This document shows, piece by piece, positions 1-8,452 of a stretch of 64,000 bases of DNA. Each line of letters starts with the position of its first letter. Position 1 is the first letter of the stretch. Source of the DNA: Pseudomonas brassicacearum (lineage in GTDB: Bacteria; Pseudomonadota; Gammaproteobacteria; Pseudomonadales; Pseudomonadaceae). The notes beneath the pieces were generated by a model that saw only the letters and a list, made by a program, of their open reading frames with translations, had not been told where the DNA came from and searched no databases. The stretch covers positions 2,321,430 to 2,385,429 of the forward strand of contig NZ_CP007410.1 in the NCBI RefSeq assembly GCF_000585995.1, given 5' to 3'. Made by a program: the position numbers and the translations under genes.

Positions 1-1683
1 AAACTGGAGCGCCTGGCCAATGGCACGCTCAACGTTGGTGCCCATTGTTGGCGTTCCGGCCAGGCCAGCCTGTGTGGCGAAGACCAACGCCTGATGCCGG
101 AGCCGAAGCTGCGTTATCACCTAAAGCAATTCCCCATCGAAAGCCTGGCCCAGTGGATGCCCAAGGATTTTGCCTGGCAGGGCCAGCTCAACGCTGAGCT
201 GCAATTGGATCTGCCGGCCAGCGGCCCGAACGGCCGGATCCTGGTGGACGCCAGCAGCGGCACTTTGAGGATCCGGGACAAGGACCGCGACAAGGCGCAG
301 TGGCTGGACTTTCCGTACCAGACCTTGACCCTCGACAGCCGCCTGACCCCCACGCGCATCGACACCCAGCTGAATTTCGTCGGCGCCAAGCTGGGCGAGC
401 TGATGCTCCAGGCGCAGATCAACCCGCTGCCGGCCAGCAAGCCATTGAGTGGTTCGTTCCGCCTGACGGGCCTGGACCTGTCGGTGGCCCGGCCGTTCCT
501 GCCGATGGTGGAAACCCTCGCCGGCCATCTGAGCGGCAGCGGCACATTGTCCGGTGGTTTGCTGACGCCCCGGGTCAACGGCAACCTGATGCTCAGCGAC
601 GGCGAAGTGTCTGGCCCGGAACTGCCCATCAGCCTTGAAGCCTTGCAGGTGCGGGCAATGATTACCGGCGAAGCGGTGCAACTCAACGGTGACTGGAAAA
701 GTGGCAAGAGCGGGCAGGGTAGCCTGAGCGGACGGATCGCCTGGGACGAGGCGCTGACCATGGACCTGGCCCTCAAGGGTTCGCAATTGCCGGTCACTGT
801 CGAACCCTATGCGATGCTGGACGTGGCGCCGGATCTTCATATCACGATGCAGGGCGAGCGGCTCTCCATTGCCGGCAAGGTCCTGGTGCCCAAGGGCGAA
901 ATCACCGTCCGCGAATTGCCGCCGTCTACCGTCAAGGTGTCGGATGACACGGTGATCGTGGGTCACCAGACCGAAGAGGGCAAGACGCCGCTGGCCATGG
1001 CGATGGACATCGACGTGATCGTCGGCCAGGAGAAGCTCGCGTTTTCCGGGTTTGGGCTGACGGCCAACGTGCAGGGGCAAGTCCACATCGGCGACAACAT
1101 GGACACCCGCGGCGAACTCTGGCTCAACGACGGCCGCTACCGGGCCTATGGGCAACGGCTGACGGTGCGCCGGGCCCGGCTGCTGTTCGCCGGGCCCATC
1201 GACCAGCCCTATCTGGACATCGAAGCGATCCGCCAGACCGACGACGTAATTGCCGGTATCCGCTTGAGCGGCAGCGCCGAACAGCCGACCACGCAAATCT
1301 TCTCGGAACCGGCCATGAGCCAGGAACAGGCTTTGTCCTACCTGGTGCTGGGCCGGCCGCTGAGCACCACGGGCGAGGACAACAACATGCTCGCCCAAGC
1401 CGCCTTGGGCCTGGGGTTGATGGGCAGCTCGGGCGTGACCACCAGCCTGGCCAGCAACCTGGGGATCGAGGACTTCCAGCTCGACACCCAGGGCAGCGGC
1501 GACACCACCAGCGTGGTGGCCAGCGGCAACCTCTCGGAAAAACTCAGCCTACGCTATGGCGTCGGCGTGTTCGAACCGGCCAACACCATTGCCCTGCGCT
1601 ACAAGCTGAGCAAGAAGGTCTACCTCGAAGCCGCCAGCGGCGTCGCCAGCTCCCTGGATATCTTCTATAAGCGCGATTTCTGA
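1..1683 (+). CDS. tamB: TamB, C-terminal part (gene runs in from the left edge)
   Basis: The frame is open from base 1, so only the last 560 or so codons of tamB are present. TamB is an inner-membrane-anchored, periplasm-spanning beta-helical protein that works with the BamA-like protein TamA in outer-membrane protein or phospholipid transport. The visible part is long amphipathic beta-repeat sequence ending in the conserved C-terminal TamB (DUF490) domain, with a region rich in LGRPLS and GLGLMG-type motifs near residues 450-480 of the visible part and a terminal YKLSKKVYLE...FYKRDF strand. The length fits a TamB C-terminal half. tamA would be expected just upstream, outside the window. A REPIN follows 35 bases after the stop. 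Confidence 0.88.
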   Translation, partial: KLERLANGTLNVGAHCWRSGQASLCGEDQRLMPEPKLRYHLKQFPIESLAQWMPKDFAWQGQLNAELQLDLPASGPNGRILVDASSGTLRIRDKDRDKAQWLDFPYQTLTLDSRLTPTRIDTQLNFVGAKLGELMLQAQINPLPASKPLSGSFRLTGLDLSVARPFLPMVETLAGHLSGSGTLSGGLLTPRVNGNLMLSDGEVSGPELPISLEALQVRAMITGEAVQLNGDWKSGKSGQGSLSGRIAWDEALTMDLALKGSQLPVTVEPYAMLDVAPDLHITMQGERLSIAGKVLVPKGEITVRELPPSTVKVSDDTVIVGHQTEEGKTPLAMAMDIDVIVGQEKLAFSGFGLTANVQGQVHIGDNMDTRGELWLNDGRYRAYGQRLTVRRARLLFAGPIDQPYLDIEAIRQTDDVIAGIRLSGSAEQPTTQIFSEPAMSQEQALSYLVLGRPLSTTGEDNNMLAQAALGLGLMGSSGVTTSLASNLGIEDFQLDTQGSGDTTSVVASGNLSEKLSLRYGVGVFEPANTIALRYKLSKKVYLEAASGVASSLDIFYKRDF

Positions 1684-1717
1684 AGCCTTCCCAAAATCCC
1701 ATGTAAGGCCAATCCCC

Positions 1718-1807
1718 TGTGGGAGCGAGCTTGCTCGCGATAGAGGCGTGTCAGTCAACAACGATGTTGAATGTCATACCGCTATCGCGAGCAAGCTCGC
1801 TCCCACA
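1718..1807. repeat. REPIN (REP doublet) 1
   Basis: Two inverted REP units, TGTGGGAGCGAGCTTGCTCG at the left and its reverse complement at the right, are separated by about 45 bases of less conserved sequence. The whole can fold into one long hairpin. It lies between tamB and the MarR-family gene. The same design recurs five more times before 13.5 kb. Confidence 0.9.
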
Positions 1808-1867
1808 TTTGCTTCCCCACAGATTTTCTGCGTTTGTCTGTTAGTGCATAGCAACCTATCTATTTGT

Positions 1868-1922
1868 TTGACATTTGCTGCCTAAGCAGTAATATCTCGA
1901 CATACATTCACTGCCTAGGCAG
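1868..1922 (+). promoter_or_regulatory. Promoter of the MarR/emr operon with two palindromic operators
   Basis: TTGACA (1868-1873) and TAATAT (1890-1895) are 16 bases apart and make a near-consensus sigma-70 promoter. A near-palindrome CTGCCTAAGCAG (1878-1889) fills the spacer. A perfect palindrome CTGCCTAGGCAG (1911-1922) lies 33 bases further on, centre to centre, about three helical turns, in the probable 5' leader. MarR proteins bind such palindromes as dimers, so autorepression by the adjacent regulator is the natural reading. Confidence 0.75.
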
Positions 1923-1936
1923 CAAACGGTGGTCAG

Positions 1937-2410
1937 ATGAAGCATTTCACCCCAGACAATTTCCACAATTGCCAGCTCGGCATGCTGCTCGGCCGCGCTG
2001 CGCTGCTCAAGGACCGGATCATCGATACCCACATGGAACCCGTCGGCATCACTGCCGCGCAGTTCAAGGTATTGATCATCATGGCCCAGCACGGCATCGA
2101 CACGCCGGCCGAGCTGTGCCGCTACCTGTCCCTGGACAGCGGCTCGATGACGCGCATGCTCGATCGCCTGGAACAGAAAGGTTTCCTCGCCCGCCAGCGC
2201 TCGGTGGATGACCGTCGGCAAGTGCTGCTGGTGCTGACCGAAGCCGGCCAAGCCCTGGCGGATCGCCTGCCGGTTATCGGCGCCGATGCCATGAACCAGT
2301 TGGCCAACGCCATCAGCCGCGAGGAGCTGCAAACCCTCGAACAGATCCTCAAGAAAATTCTGCTCGCCGCCGGTGATCCCATCACCGTGTTGCGATTGGG
2401 GGACAAATGA
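1937..2410 (+). CDS. MarR-family transcriptional regulator of the efflux operon
   Basis: A 157-residue protein with a MarR winged helix: recognition-helix region around residues 55-80 (ELCRYLSLDSGSMTRMLDRLEQKGFL) followed by the wing VDDRRQVLLVLTEAG. MarR/EmrR proteins repress multidrug pumps and release DNA on binding phenolic or drug-like ligands. The gene is first in the operon and its TGA overlaps the ATG of the outer-membrane factor by four bases. Two operator-like palindromes sit in its promoter. The role as local repressor of the downstream pump is inferred from position; ligand unknown. Confidence 0.88.
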   Translation: MKHFTPDNFHNCQLGMLLGRAALLKDRIIDTHMEPVGITAAQFKVLIIMAQHGIDTPAELCRYLSLDSGSMTRMLDRLEQKGFLARQRSVDDRRQVLLVLTEAGQALADRLPVIGADAMNQLANAISREELQTLEQILKKILLAAGDPITVLRLGDK

Positions 2411-3876
2411 AACGTAAAACCTTGCGAACTCGCATAAGTCTGCTGTTGTTGGCCATGAGCCTGGCCGGCTGTGCCAGCTACAGCGGCTTGAAGACCGAAG
2501 GCGTCAGCCTCGAAGCCCAGAGTCTCAAGGCTGGGCAATCCCTGAACGGTGTCACCTTGTCACCGGCCTCCTGGCCGAAAAGCGACTGGTGGAAAAGCCT
2601 CGGCGATCCGCAACTCGACGGGCTGATTCGTGAAGCCTTGCGTGACAGCCCAGACATGCAGATCGCCAGTGCCCGGGTGCATCAGGCGAGTGCCGCAGCC
2701 TATGCCGCCAACGCCGCGCGTATGCCGACCCTGGATGCCAGCGGCAGTGTCAGCCGTTCGCGCCTGGCCCGCGACCAGGATCCGCAGGGGCAGGGCGGTG
2801 CCTACAGCACCCTGCGTTCGCTGAGTGTCGATTTCAATTACAACTTCGACCTCTGGGGCGGCCAGCGGGCCGCCTGGGAAGCCGCCCTGGGCCAGGCCCG
2901 CGCCGCCGAGATCGATCGCCAGGCCGCGCAGCTGACCCTGGCCGCCGACGTGGCCCGGGCCTACAGCGACCTCGGCCAGGCCCACATCATTTATGACCTG
3001 GCGTCCGAGGACCTCAAGCGCACCCGGCAAATGCTTGACCTGAGCAAGCGCCGCCTTAACGCCGGGATCGATAGCGAATACCAGTTCCAGCAGACCGAAA
3101 GCCTGGAAGCCAGCGCCGATGCGACCCGTATCGACGCGGAGAAACGCCTGCAAAGCGCAAAAATCGCCCTGGCGGTGTTGTTGGGCAAGGGTCCGGACCG
3201 TGGTAACGAAATCACCCGGCCCAATGTGCTGCAATCTAGCGCGGTCGCCCTGCCGTCGAACCTGCCGGCCGAGCTGCTGGGCCGCCGTCCGGACCTGGTC
3301 GCGGCGCGCTGGCGGGTCGAGGCGGCGGGCAAGGACATCGAGGCCGGCAAGACCAACTTCTACCCCAACCTCAACCTGAGCGCGGCGGCGGGGGTGCAGT
3401 CGCTGCTGGGCGATGCGATGTTCGGCTCGGCCAGTCGCTTCTTCAATGTGGCGCCCACCGTGTCGTTGCCGATCTTCGATGGCGGCCGTTTGCGGGCCGA
3501 CCTGGATGCCCGGGACGCCGACTACGACATGGCGGTGGCGCAGTACAACAAGAGCCTGGTCAAGGCCCTTGGGGATGTCAGCGACACCATCAACCAACTG
3601 CGCGACATCGCGCGGCAGATCGGTGCCCAGCAACATGCCACCGATATTGCGCAGAACTCCTACGACACCGTGGTTCAGCGCTACGGCTCCGGCATCGGTA
3701 ATTACCTGGACGTGTTGAGCATCGAGCAGCAATTGCTCCAGGCCCAGCGCCAACTGGCGAACCTGAATGCCGAACAGATCGATTTGTCGATCCAGCTGAT
3801 GCAGGCCCTGGGCGGTGGTTTCGAACCCCAGGCCCTGGCTGCGGCCACGCCGGCCTCCACCACGCCGAATAACTGA
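2407..3876 (+). CDS. NodT/OprM-family outer-membrane factor lipoprotein of an MFS tripartite pump
   Basis: A 489-residue outer-membrane efflux protein. The N-terminus is a lipoprotein signal ending in the lipobox LAGC (Cys about residue 22). Two repeated OEP regions follow, each with the expected features: SDWWKSLGDPQLDGLI, long alpha-helical hairpins, and the conserved LPAELLGRRPDLVAARWRVEAA and [20 protein letters not shown] segments. It would form the trimeric outer-membrane channel for the EmrA/EmrB-like proteins encoded next. The start ATG overlaps the MarR stop, indicating translational coupling. Length is typical of the family. Confidence 0.93.
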   Translation: MKRKTLRTRISLLLLAMSLAGCASYSGLKTEGVSLEAQSLKAGQSLNGVTLSPASWPKSDWWKSLGDPQLDGLIREALRDSPDMQIASARVHQASAAAYAANAARMPTLDASGSVSRSRLARDQDPQGQGGAYSTLRSLSVDFNYNFDLWGGQRAAWEAALGQARAAEIDRQAAQLTLAADVARAYSDLGQAHIIYDLASEDLKRTRQMLDLSKRRLNAGIDSEYQFQQTESLEASADATRIDAEKRLQSAKIALAVLLGKGPDRGNEITRPNVLQSSAVALPSNLPAELLGRRPDLVAARWRVEAAGKDIEAGKTNFYPNLNLSAAAGVQSLLGDAMFGSASRFFNVAPTVSLPIFDGGRLRADLDARDADYDMAVAQYNKSLVKALGDVSDTINQLRDIARQIGAQQHATDIAQNSYDTVVQRYGSGIGNYLDVLSIEQQLLQAQRQLANLNAEQIDLSIQLMQALGGGFEPQALAAATPASTTPNN

Positions 3877-3891
3877 TTCGAGGTACTTGTC

Positions 3892-5091
3892 ATGGCCACT
3901 GCCGAAACGACTCAATCCGAACATACTCAAGACAGCAACAACCCGCGCAAGCGCAAGGTGATGCTGGTGGCCCTGGCGGTGATCGTCATCCTCGCAGGCG
4001 TGGGCGTCTGGGGCTGGCATGAACTGTATGGCCGCTGGAACGAGAGCACCGACGATGCTTATGTGAACGGCAACGTGGTGCAGATCACGCCGCTGGTCAC
4101 CGGCACCGTGGTGAGCATCGGTGCCGACGACGGTGACCTGGTGCGAGAAGGCCAGGTGCTGGTGCAGTTCGATCCGAGCGATGCCGAGGTCGGGCTGCAA
4201 AGTGCCCAGGCCAACCTGGCCCGGACCGTGCGTCAGGTGCGTGGCTTGTACAGCAACGTCGACGGCATGCGGGCGCAGGTCAACGCGCAAGAGGCCGAAG
4301 TGCAGAAGGCCCAGGAGAACTACAACCGACGCAGGAACCTGGCAGCCGGCGGGGCGATTTCCCAGGAAGAACTGTCCCATGCCCGGGACGACCTGACCTC
4401 GGCGCAAAACGCCCTGGCCAATGCCCGGCAACAGCTCAAGACCACCAGCGCGCTGGTGGATGACACGGTGGTTTCGTCCCATCCCGATGTGCAGTCCGCC
4501 GCCGCGCAATTGCGCCAGGCGTACCTGGCCAATGCCCGTAGCACCCTGATCGCGCCGGTCACCGGTTATGTCGCCAAGCGCACCGTGCAACTGGGGCAGC
4601 GGGTGCAACCGGGCACGGCGCTGATGGCGGTGATCCCGTTGGATCAGCTGTGGATCGACGCCAACTTCAAGGAAACCCAGCTGCGCGACATGCGCATCGG
4701 CCAGCCGGTGGAGATCGAAACCGACCTGTACGGCAGCGATGTGAAGTACAGCGGCACCATCGACAGCCTCGGTGCCGGGACCGGCAGCGCGTTTGCCTTG
4801 CTGCCGGCGCAGAACGCCACGGGCAACTGGATCAAGATCGTCCAGCGGGTACCGGTGCGCGTCCATGTCAATGCCCAAGAGCTGGCCAAGCATCCGCTGC
4901 GGGTAGGCCTGTCGACCCAGGTCAACGTCAACCTGCACGACCAGAGTGGCCCGGTACTGGCGCAACAGCCACCGCAGAAAGCCTCGTTCAGCACGCAGAT
5001 CTACGACCGGCAACTGGCCGACGCCGACGCGATGATCACCCGCCTGATCCATGAGAACAGCGCGGCTGCCAGTAAGACGGTGCAACGCTGA
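3892..5091 (+). CDS. emrA: EmrA/HlyD-family membrane fusion protein
   Basis: A 399-residue periplasmic adaptor. One N-terminal membrane helix (about residues 23-42) is followed by a biotinyl-lipoyl-like half-motif (DDAYVNGNVVQITPLVTGTVVSI), a long coiled coil (about 95-200) and the second lipoyl half and beta-barrel (RSTLIAPVTGYVAKRTVQLGQRVQPGTALMAVIPL). This matches EmrA partners of DHA2 transporters. It joins the EmrB-like pump to the outer-membrane factor 15 bases upstream. A REPIN lies between this gene and emrB, so the operon carries a large hairpin at this junction. Confidence 0.92.
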   Translation: MATAETTQSEHTQDSNNPRKRKVMLVALAVIVILAGVGVWGWHELYGRWNESTDDAYVNGNVVQITPLVTGTVVSIGADDGDLVREGQVLVQFDPSDAEVGLQSAQANLARTVRQVRGLYSNVDGMRAQVNAQEAEVQKAQENYNRRRNLAAGGAISQEELSHARDDLTSAQNALANARQQLKTTSALVDDTVVSSHPDVQSAAAQLRQAYLANARSTLIAPVTGYVAKRTVQLGQRVQPGTALMAVIPLDQLWIDANFKETQLRDMRIGQPVEIETDLYGSDVKYSGTIDSLGAGTGSAFALLPAQNATGNWIKIVQRVPVRVHVNAQELAKHPLRVGLSTQVNVNLHDQSGPVLAQQPPQKASFSTQIYDRQLADADAMITRLIHENSAAASKTVQR

Positions 5092-5138
5092 GCACTGTCG
5101 CAGGCCGGCCTCTGCATCAGCAGGATGGTGCAGAACCC

Positions 5139-5228
5139 TGTGGGAGCGGGCTTGCTCGCGAATGCGCAGTATCAGCCAACACAGATGTTGAACGTGGAAT
5201 CGTCTTCGCGAGCAAGCCCGCTCCCACA
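5139..5228. repeat. REPIN (REP doublet) 2, inside the emr operon
   Basis: Left arm TGTGGGAGCGGGCTTGCTCG and the matching inverted right arm ending CTCCCACA flank about 45 bases of spacer. It uses the GCGGGCTTGCTCGC variant rather than GCGAGCTTGCTCGC. It sits between two co-directional genes of one pump, where the transcript would form a long hairpin. Confidence 0.9.
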
Positions 5229-5283
5229 GGGTTTGTGTCCTGACCTAGACGATTTCACCACCTTCGCTTCATAGGATTTCGCA

Positions 5284-6813
5284 ATGAGCAATAACGCGTC
5301 TTTCACGCCGCCCAGCCTGTTGCTCAGCACTATCGGGCTGTCGCTGGCGACGTTCATGCAGGTGCTCGACACCACCATTGCCAACGTCGCCTTGCCGACC
5401 ATTTCCGGCAACCTGGGGGTGAGCTCCGAGCAGGGCACCTGGGTGATCACCTCGTTCGCGGTGAGCAATGCCATCGCGTTGCCGTTGACCGGCTGGCTGG
5501 CCCGGCGGTTTGGTGAGGTGAAGCTGTTTTTGTGGGCGACCCTGCTGTTCGTGCTCGCCTCGTTTCTGTGCGGTATCTCCACCTCGATGCCAGAGCTGAT
5601 TGGTTTTCGCGTGCTCCAGGGGCTGGTGGCCGGGCCGTTGTACCCAATGACCCAGACCTTGCTGATTGCTGTGTATCCGCCGGCCAGGCGCGGCATGGCC
5701 CTGGCGTTGCTGGCGATGGTCACGGTGGTGGCGCCGATTGCCGGGCCGATCCTCGGTGGCTGGATCACCGACAGCTACAGCTGGCCGTGGATCTTCTTCA
5801 TCAATGTGCCTATCGGGGTCTTCGCGGTGATGGTGGTGCGCCAGCAGCTCAAGGCGCGGCCGGTGGTCACCAGCTACCAGCCGATGGATTACGTGGGTCT
5901 GATCACGCTAATCATCGGCGTCGGTGCGCTCCAGGTAATCCTCGACAAGGGCAACGACCTGGACTGGTTCGAGTCGAACTTCATCATCATGGGCGCTGTG
6001 ATTTCGGTGATTGCCCTGGCGGTGTTCGTGATCTGGGAAATGACCGACCGGCATCCGGTGGTCAATCTCCGGTTGTTCGCCTATCGCAACTTTCGCATTG
6101 GCACCATTGTGCTGGTGGGGGGCTATGCCGGATTCTTCGGCATCAACCTGATCCTGCCGCAGTGGTTGCAGACCCAGATGGGTTATACCGCCACCTGGGC
6201 CGGACTGGCGGTGGCGCCGATCGGGATCCTGCCGGTGTTGATGTCGCCCTTCGTCGGTAAGTACGCCCACAAATTCGACCTGCGCCTGTTGGCCGGGCTG
6301 GCGTTCCTGGCCATCGGCTTGAGCTGCTTCATGCGCGCCGGGTTCACCAACGAGGTGGATTTCCAGCACATTGCCCTGGTGCAGTTGTTCATGGGCATCG
6401 GTGTGGCACTGTTTTTCATGCCGACCTTGAGCATCCTGATGTCGGACCTGCCGCCCCATCAGATTGCCGACGGCGCGGGGCTGGCGACGTTCCTGCGGAC
6501 TTTGGGCGGCAGCTTTGCCGCATCCCTGACCACTTGGATCTGGATCCGCCGGGCCGACCAGCACCATGCCTACCTGAGCGAAAGCATCAGCACCTTCGAG
6601 CCCGCCACCCGCGAGGCGCTCAACCAGCTCGGCGGCGCGAGCACGCCGGCCTATGCCCGGCTTGATCAGGTCCTCACCAGCCAGGCGTACATGCTCTCCA
6701 CCGTGGATTACTTCACGCTGATGGGGTGGGCGTTCATGGGCTTGATCGTGTTGGTGTGGCTGGCGAAGCCGCCGTTTGCGGCGAAGGCGGGGCCGGCTTC
6801 GGCGGGGCACTGA
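5284..6813 (+). CDS. emrB: EmrB/QacA (DHA2) family MFS drug transporter
   Basis: A 509-residue, 14-helix major facilitator that exports drugs by proton antiport. Motif D1 (LDTTIANVALPTISGNLG), motif A-like GWLARRFGEVK, and motif C-like MVTVVAPIAGPILGGWITD are visible, as in EmrB. The start is supported by AGGA seven bases upstream. With the preceding adaptor and outer-membrane factor it makes a complete tripartite pump. The gap from emrA is 192 bases, mostly filled by a REPIN, so expression relative to emrA may be reduced. Substrates cannot be told from sequence. Confidence 0.93.
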   Translation: MSNNASFTPPSLLLSTIGLSLATFMQVLDTTIANVALPTISGNLGVSSEQGTWVITSFAVSNAIALPLTGWLARRFGEVKLFLWATLLFVLASFLCGISTSMPELIGFRVLQGLVAGPLYPMTQTLLIAVYPPARRGMALALLAMVTVVAPIAGPILGGWITDSYSWPWIFFINVPIGVFAVMVVRQQLKARPVVTSYQPMDYVGLITLIIGVGALQVILDKGNDLDWFESNFIIMGAVISVIALAVFVIWEMTDRHPVVNLRLFAYRNFRIGTIVLVGGYAGFFGINLILPQWLQTQMGYTATWAGLAVAPIGILPVLMSPFVGKYAHKFDLRLLAGLAFLAIGLSCFMRAGFTNEVDFQHIALVQLFMGIGVALFFMPTLSILMSDLPPHQIADGAGLATFLRTLGGSFAASLTTWIWIRRADQHHAYLSESISTFEPATREALNQLGGASTPAYARLDQVLTSQAYMLSTVDYFTLMGWAFMGLIVLVWLAKPPFAAKAGPASAGH

Positions 6814-6836
6814 TCCAGAAGTGAAATGCACTCCAA

Positions 6837-6925
6837 TGTGGGAGCGAGCTTGCTCGCGAAGAGGGCCTGACAGTCACTTTGATAGTGACTGACACACCGC
6901 TTTCGCGGGCAAGCCCGCTCCCACA
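6837..6925. repeat. REPIN (REP doublet) 3
   Basis: Inverted REP arms TGTGGGAGCGAGC... and ...GCCCGCTCCCACA lie between the convergent emrB and lpxH stops. It ends only seven bases before the lpxH stop codon, so it could act as a bidirectional transcript end. The two arms belong to slightly different variants (GAGC versus GGGC). Confidence 0.9.
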
Positions 6926-6932
6926 GGGGGAT

Positions 6933-7703
6933 TCAGGTTGGGCTGCTGGAGATTGTGTCGGGCGCTGATAACAGCGGCGGCGGGGCAAATCCAAACGGCG
7001 CCAACGCAAACCCCTGTTCATCCACCTGCAATGCCCAGCCCTGCTTGTCCCAATCCCCCAGCACGATGCGCCGGGCGGCATGGTCGCCCAGTTGCAGCTT
7101 ATGGATGGCGGGACGATGGGTGTGGCCGTGGATCAGGGTCTTCACGCCGTAGGCCTGCATGACCCTTGGGATTTCCTCGGGCGTGACGTCGACAATGTCA
7201 TTGGCTTTCATCCGCGTCTGCGCACGGCTTTCGTTGCGCAGTTTGCGCGCCAGTTTCTGGCGACTGCCCAGCGGCAGGTGGCGCAGGATGAACAGCGTGA
7301 CCGGGTTGCGCAGCCAGCGCCGCAGCTTCATATAGCCTTCGTCGCGGGTGCAGAGGCTGTCGCCGTGCATCAGCAGCACCGGTTCGCCATTGAACTGCAC
7401 GACACTCGGGTCCTTGAGCAGGGTGCAGCCGGCCGCTTTGCAGAAGGCCTGCCCCAGCATGAAGTCGCGATTGCCGTGCATCAGGAAAATGGCCGTGCCG
7501 CTGTCGCTCAATTCGCGCAGGGCCTGGCAGATGGAACGCTGGAACGGCGTCATGGCATCGTCGCCGATCCAGGCTTCGAAAAAGTCGCCCAGAATGTACA
7601 ACGCTTGCGCCGAGCGGGCGCGTGTGGCGAGTAAATCCAGAAACGCCCGGGTGATGTCCGGGCGCTCCTCTTCCAGATGCAAGTCTGAAATCAGCAGTAT
7701 CAC
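6933..7703 (-). CDS. lpxH: LpxH, UDP-2,3-diacylglucosamine diphosphatase
   Basis: A calcineurin-like phosphoesterase that hydrolyses UDP-2,3-diacylglucosamine to lipid X and UMP in lipid A synthesis, at the inner membrane. The metal-binding motifs appear in order: [10 protein letters not shown] near the N-terminus, [25 protein letters not shown] and HGHTHRP. The start is a GTG at 7703-7701 that overlaps the ppiB stop (GTGA), so the two genes are translationally coupled. At 256 residues it is slightly longer than E. coli LpxH because of a Pro/Ser-rich C-terminal tail that ends near REPIN 3. Confidence 0.93.
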   Translation of the reverse strand: MILLISDLHLEEERPDITRAFLDLLATRARSAQALYILGDFFEAWIGDDAMTPFQRSICQALRELSDSGTAIFLMHGNRDFMLGQAFCKAAGCTLLKDPSVVQFNGEPVLLMHGDSLCTRDEGYMKLRRWLRNPVTLFILRHLPLGSRQKLARKLRNESRAQTRMKANDIVDVTPEEIPRVMQAYGVKTLIHGHTHRPAIHKLQLGDHAARRIVLGDWDKQGWALQVDEQGFALAPFGFAPPPLLSAPDTISSSPT

Positions 7704-8203
7704 CCGATGATCTCGGCTTTCTCGATGATCACGTCTTCTGCCGGGACGTCCTGGTGGCCGGCCTTGGAGGTGGTGGAAACGCCTTTGATCTTGTCGACGA
7801 CGTCGGTGCCTTCAACCACTTTGCCGAACACCGCGTAGCCCCAGCCCTGGGTGGTCTTGCCGCTGTGGTTCAGGAAGCTGTTGTCGGCCACGTTGATGAA
7901 AAACTGCGCAGAGGCCGAATGCGGCTCCATGGTACGGGCCATGGCAACGCTGTATTTTTCGTTCGGCAGGCCGTTGTCGGCTTCGTTCTGGATGCTCGGG
8001 CGCTTGTCTTTCTTTTCTTTCATGCCAGGCTCGAAACCGCCGCCCTGGATCATGAAGTTACCGATGACACGGTGGAATACGGTGTTCTCGTAGTGGCCGG
8101 CGTTGACGTACTCGATGAAGTTGGCAACGGTCAACGGTGCCTTCTCGGCATTCAGTTCCAGGACGATGTCGCCGTGGTTGGTGGTCAGTTTGACTTGGGT
8201 CAT
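7700..8203 (-). CDS. ppiB: PpiB, cytoplasmic cyclophilin-type peptidyl-prolyl isomerase
   Basis: A 167-residue cyclophilin that catalyses cis-trans isomerisation of Xaa-Pro bonds. Characteristic segments are [37 protein letters not shown] and [16 protein letters not shown] place the start at MTQVKL because it matches the family N-terminus; a 48-codon extension upstream is open but has no family resemblance. There is no signal peptide, as expected for the cytoplasmic form. The gene is paired with lpxH downstream and is divergent from glnS. Confidence 0.92.
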   Translation of the reverse strand: MTQVKLTTNHGDIVLELNAEKAPLTVANFIEYVNAGHYENTVFHRVIGNFMIQGGGFEPGMKEKKDKRPSIQNEADNGLPNEKYSVAMARTMEPHSASAQFFINVADNSFLNHSGKTTQGWGYAVFGKVVEGTDVVDKIKGVSTTSKAGHQDVPAEDVIIEKAEIIG

Positions 8204-8452
8204 GATTACTACTCTTTCAAGAAATTCGTGGGCTTCGGGGCGCGAACGCCCGCAACCGGTCTGGCTGCAATCGGCCAGGCTGGGCAGTTTAGCGCGCCAG
8301 GCACGAATTTCGAGGCTGTTTTTCATCTGGCCGTCGATTAAATTCAATCGTTTACCGGCCTGGCCTGTCAGCGGCTTGACAGCATCGGCTATGATAGGGG
8401 CTTTGATTTATCAGGCCGCACCCGGCCGCGCACTTGTCTGTTCAAGGATCCT

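Noticed and set aside
2560..5085. Very long open frame (over 800 codons) on the minus strand opposite the outer-membrane factor and emrA genes
   Set aside because: It lies opposite two well-recognised genes and reads as low-complexity His/Gly/Gln/Arg sequence, typical of antisense frames in GC-rich DNA. No ribosome-binding site or family likeness.
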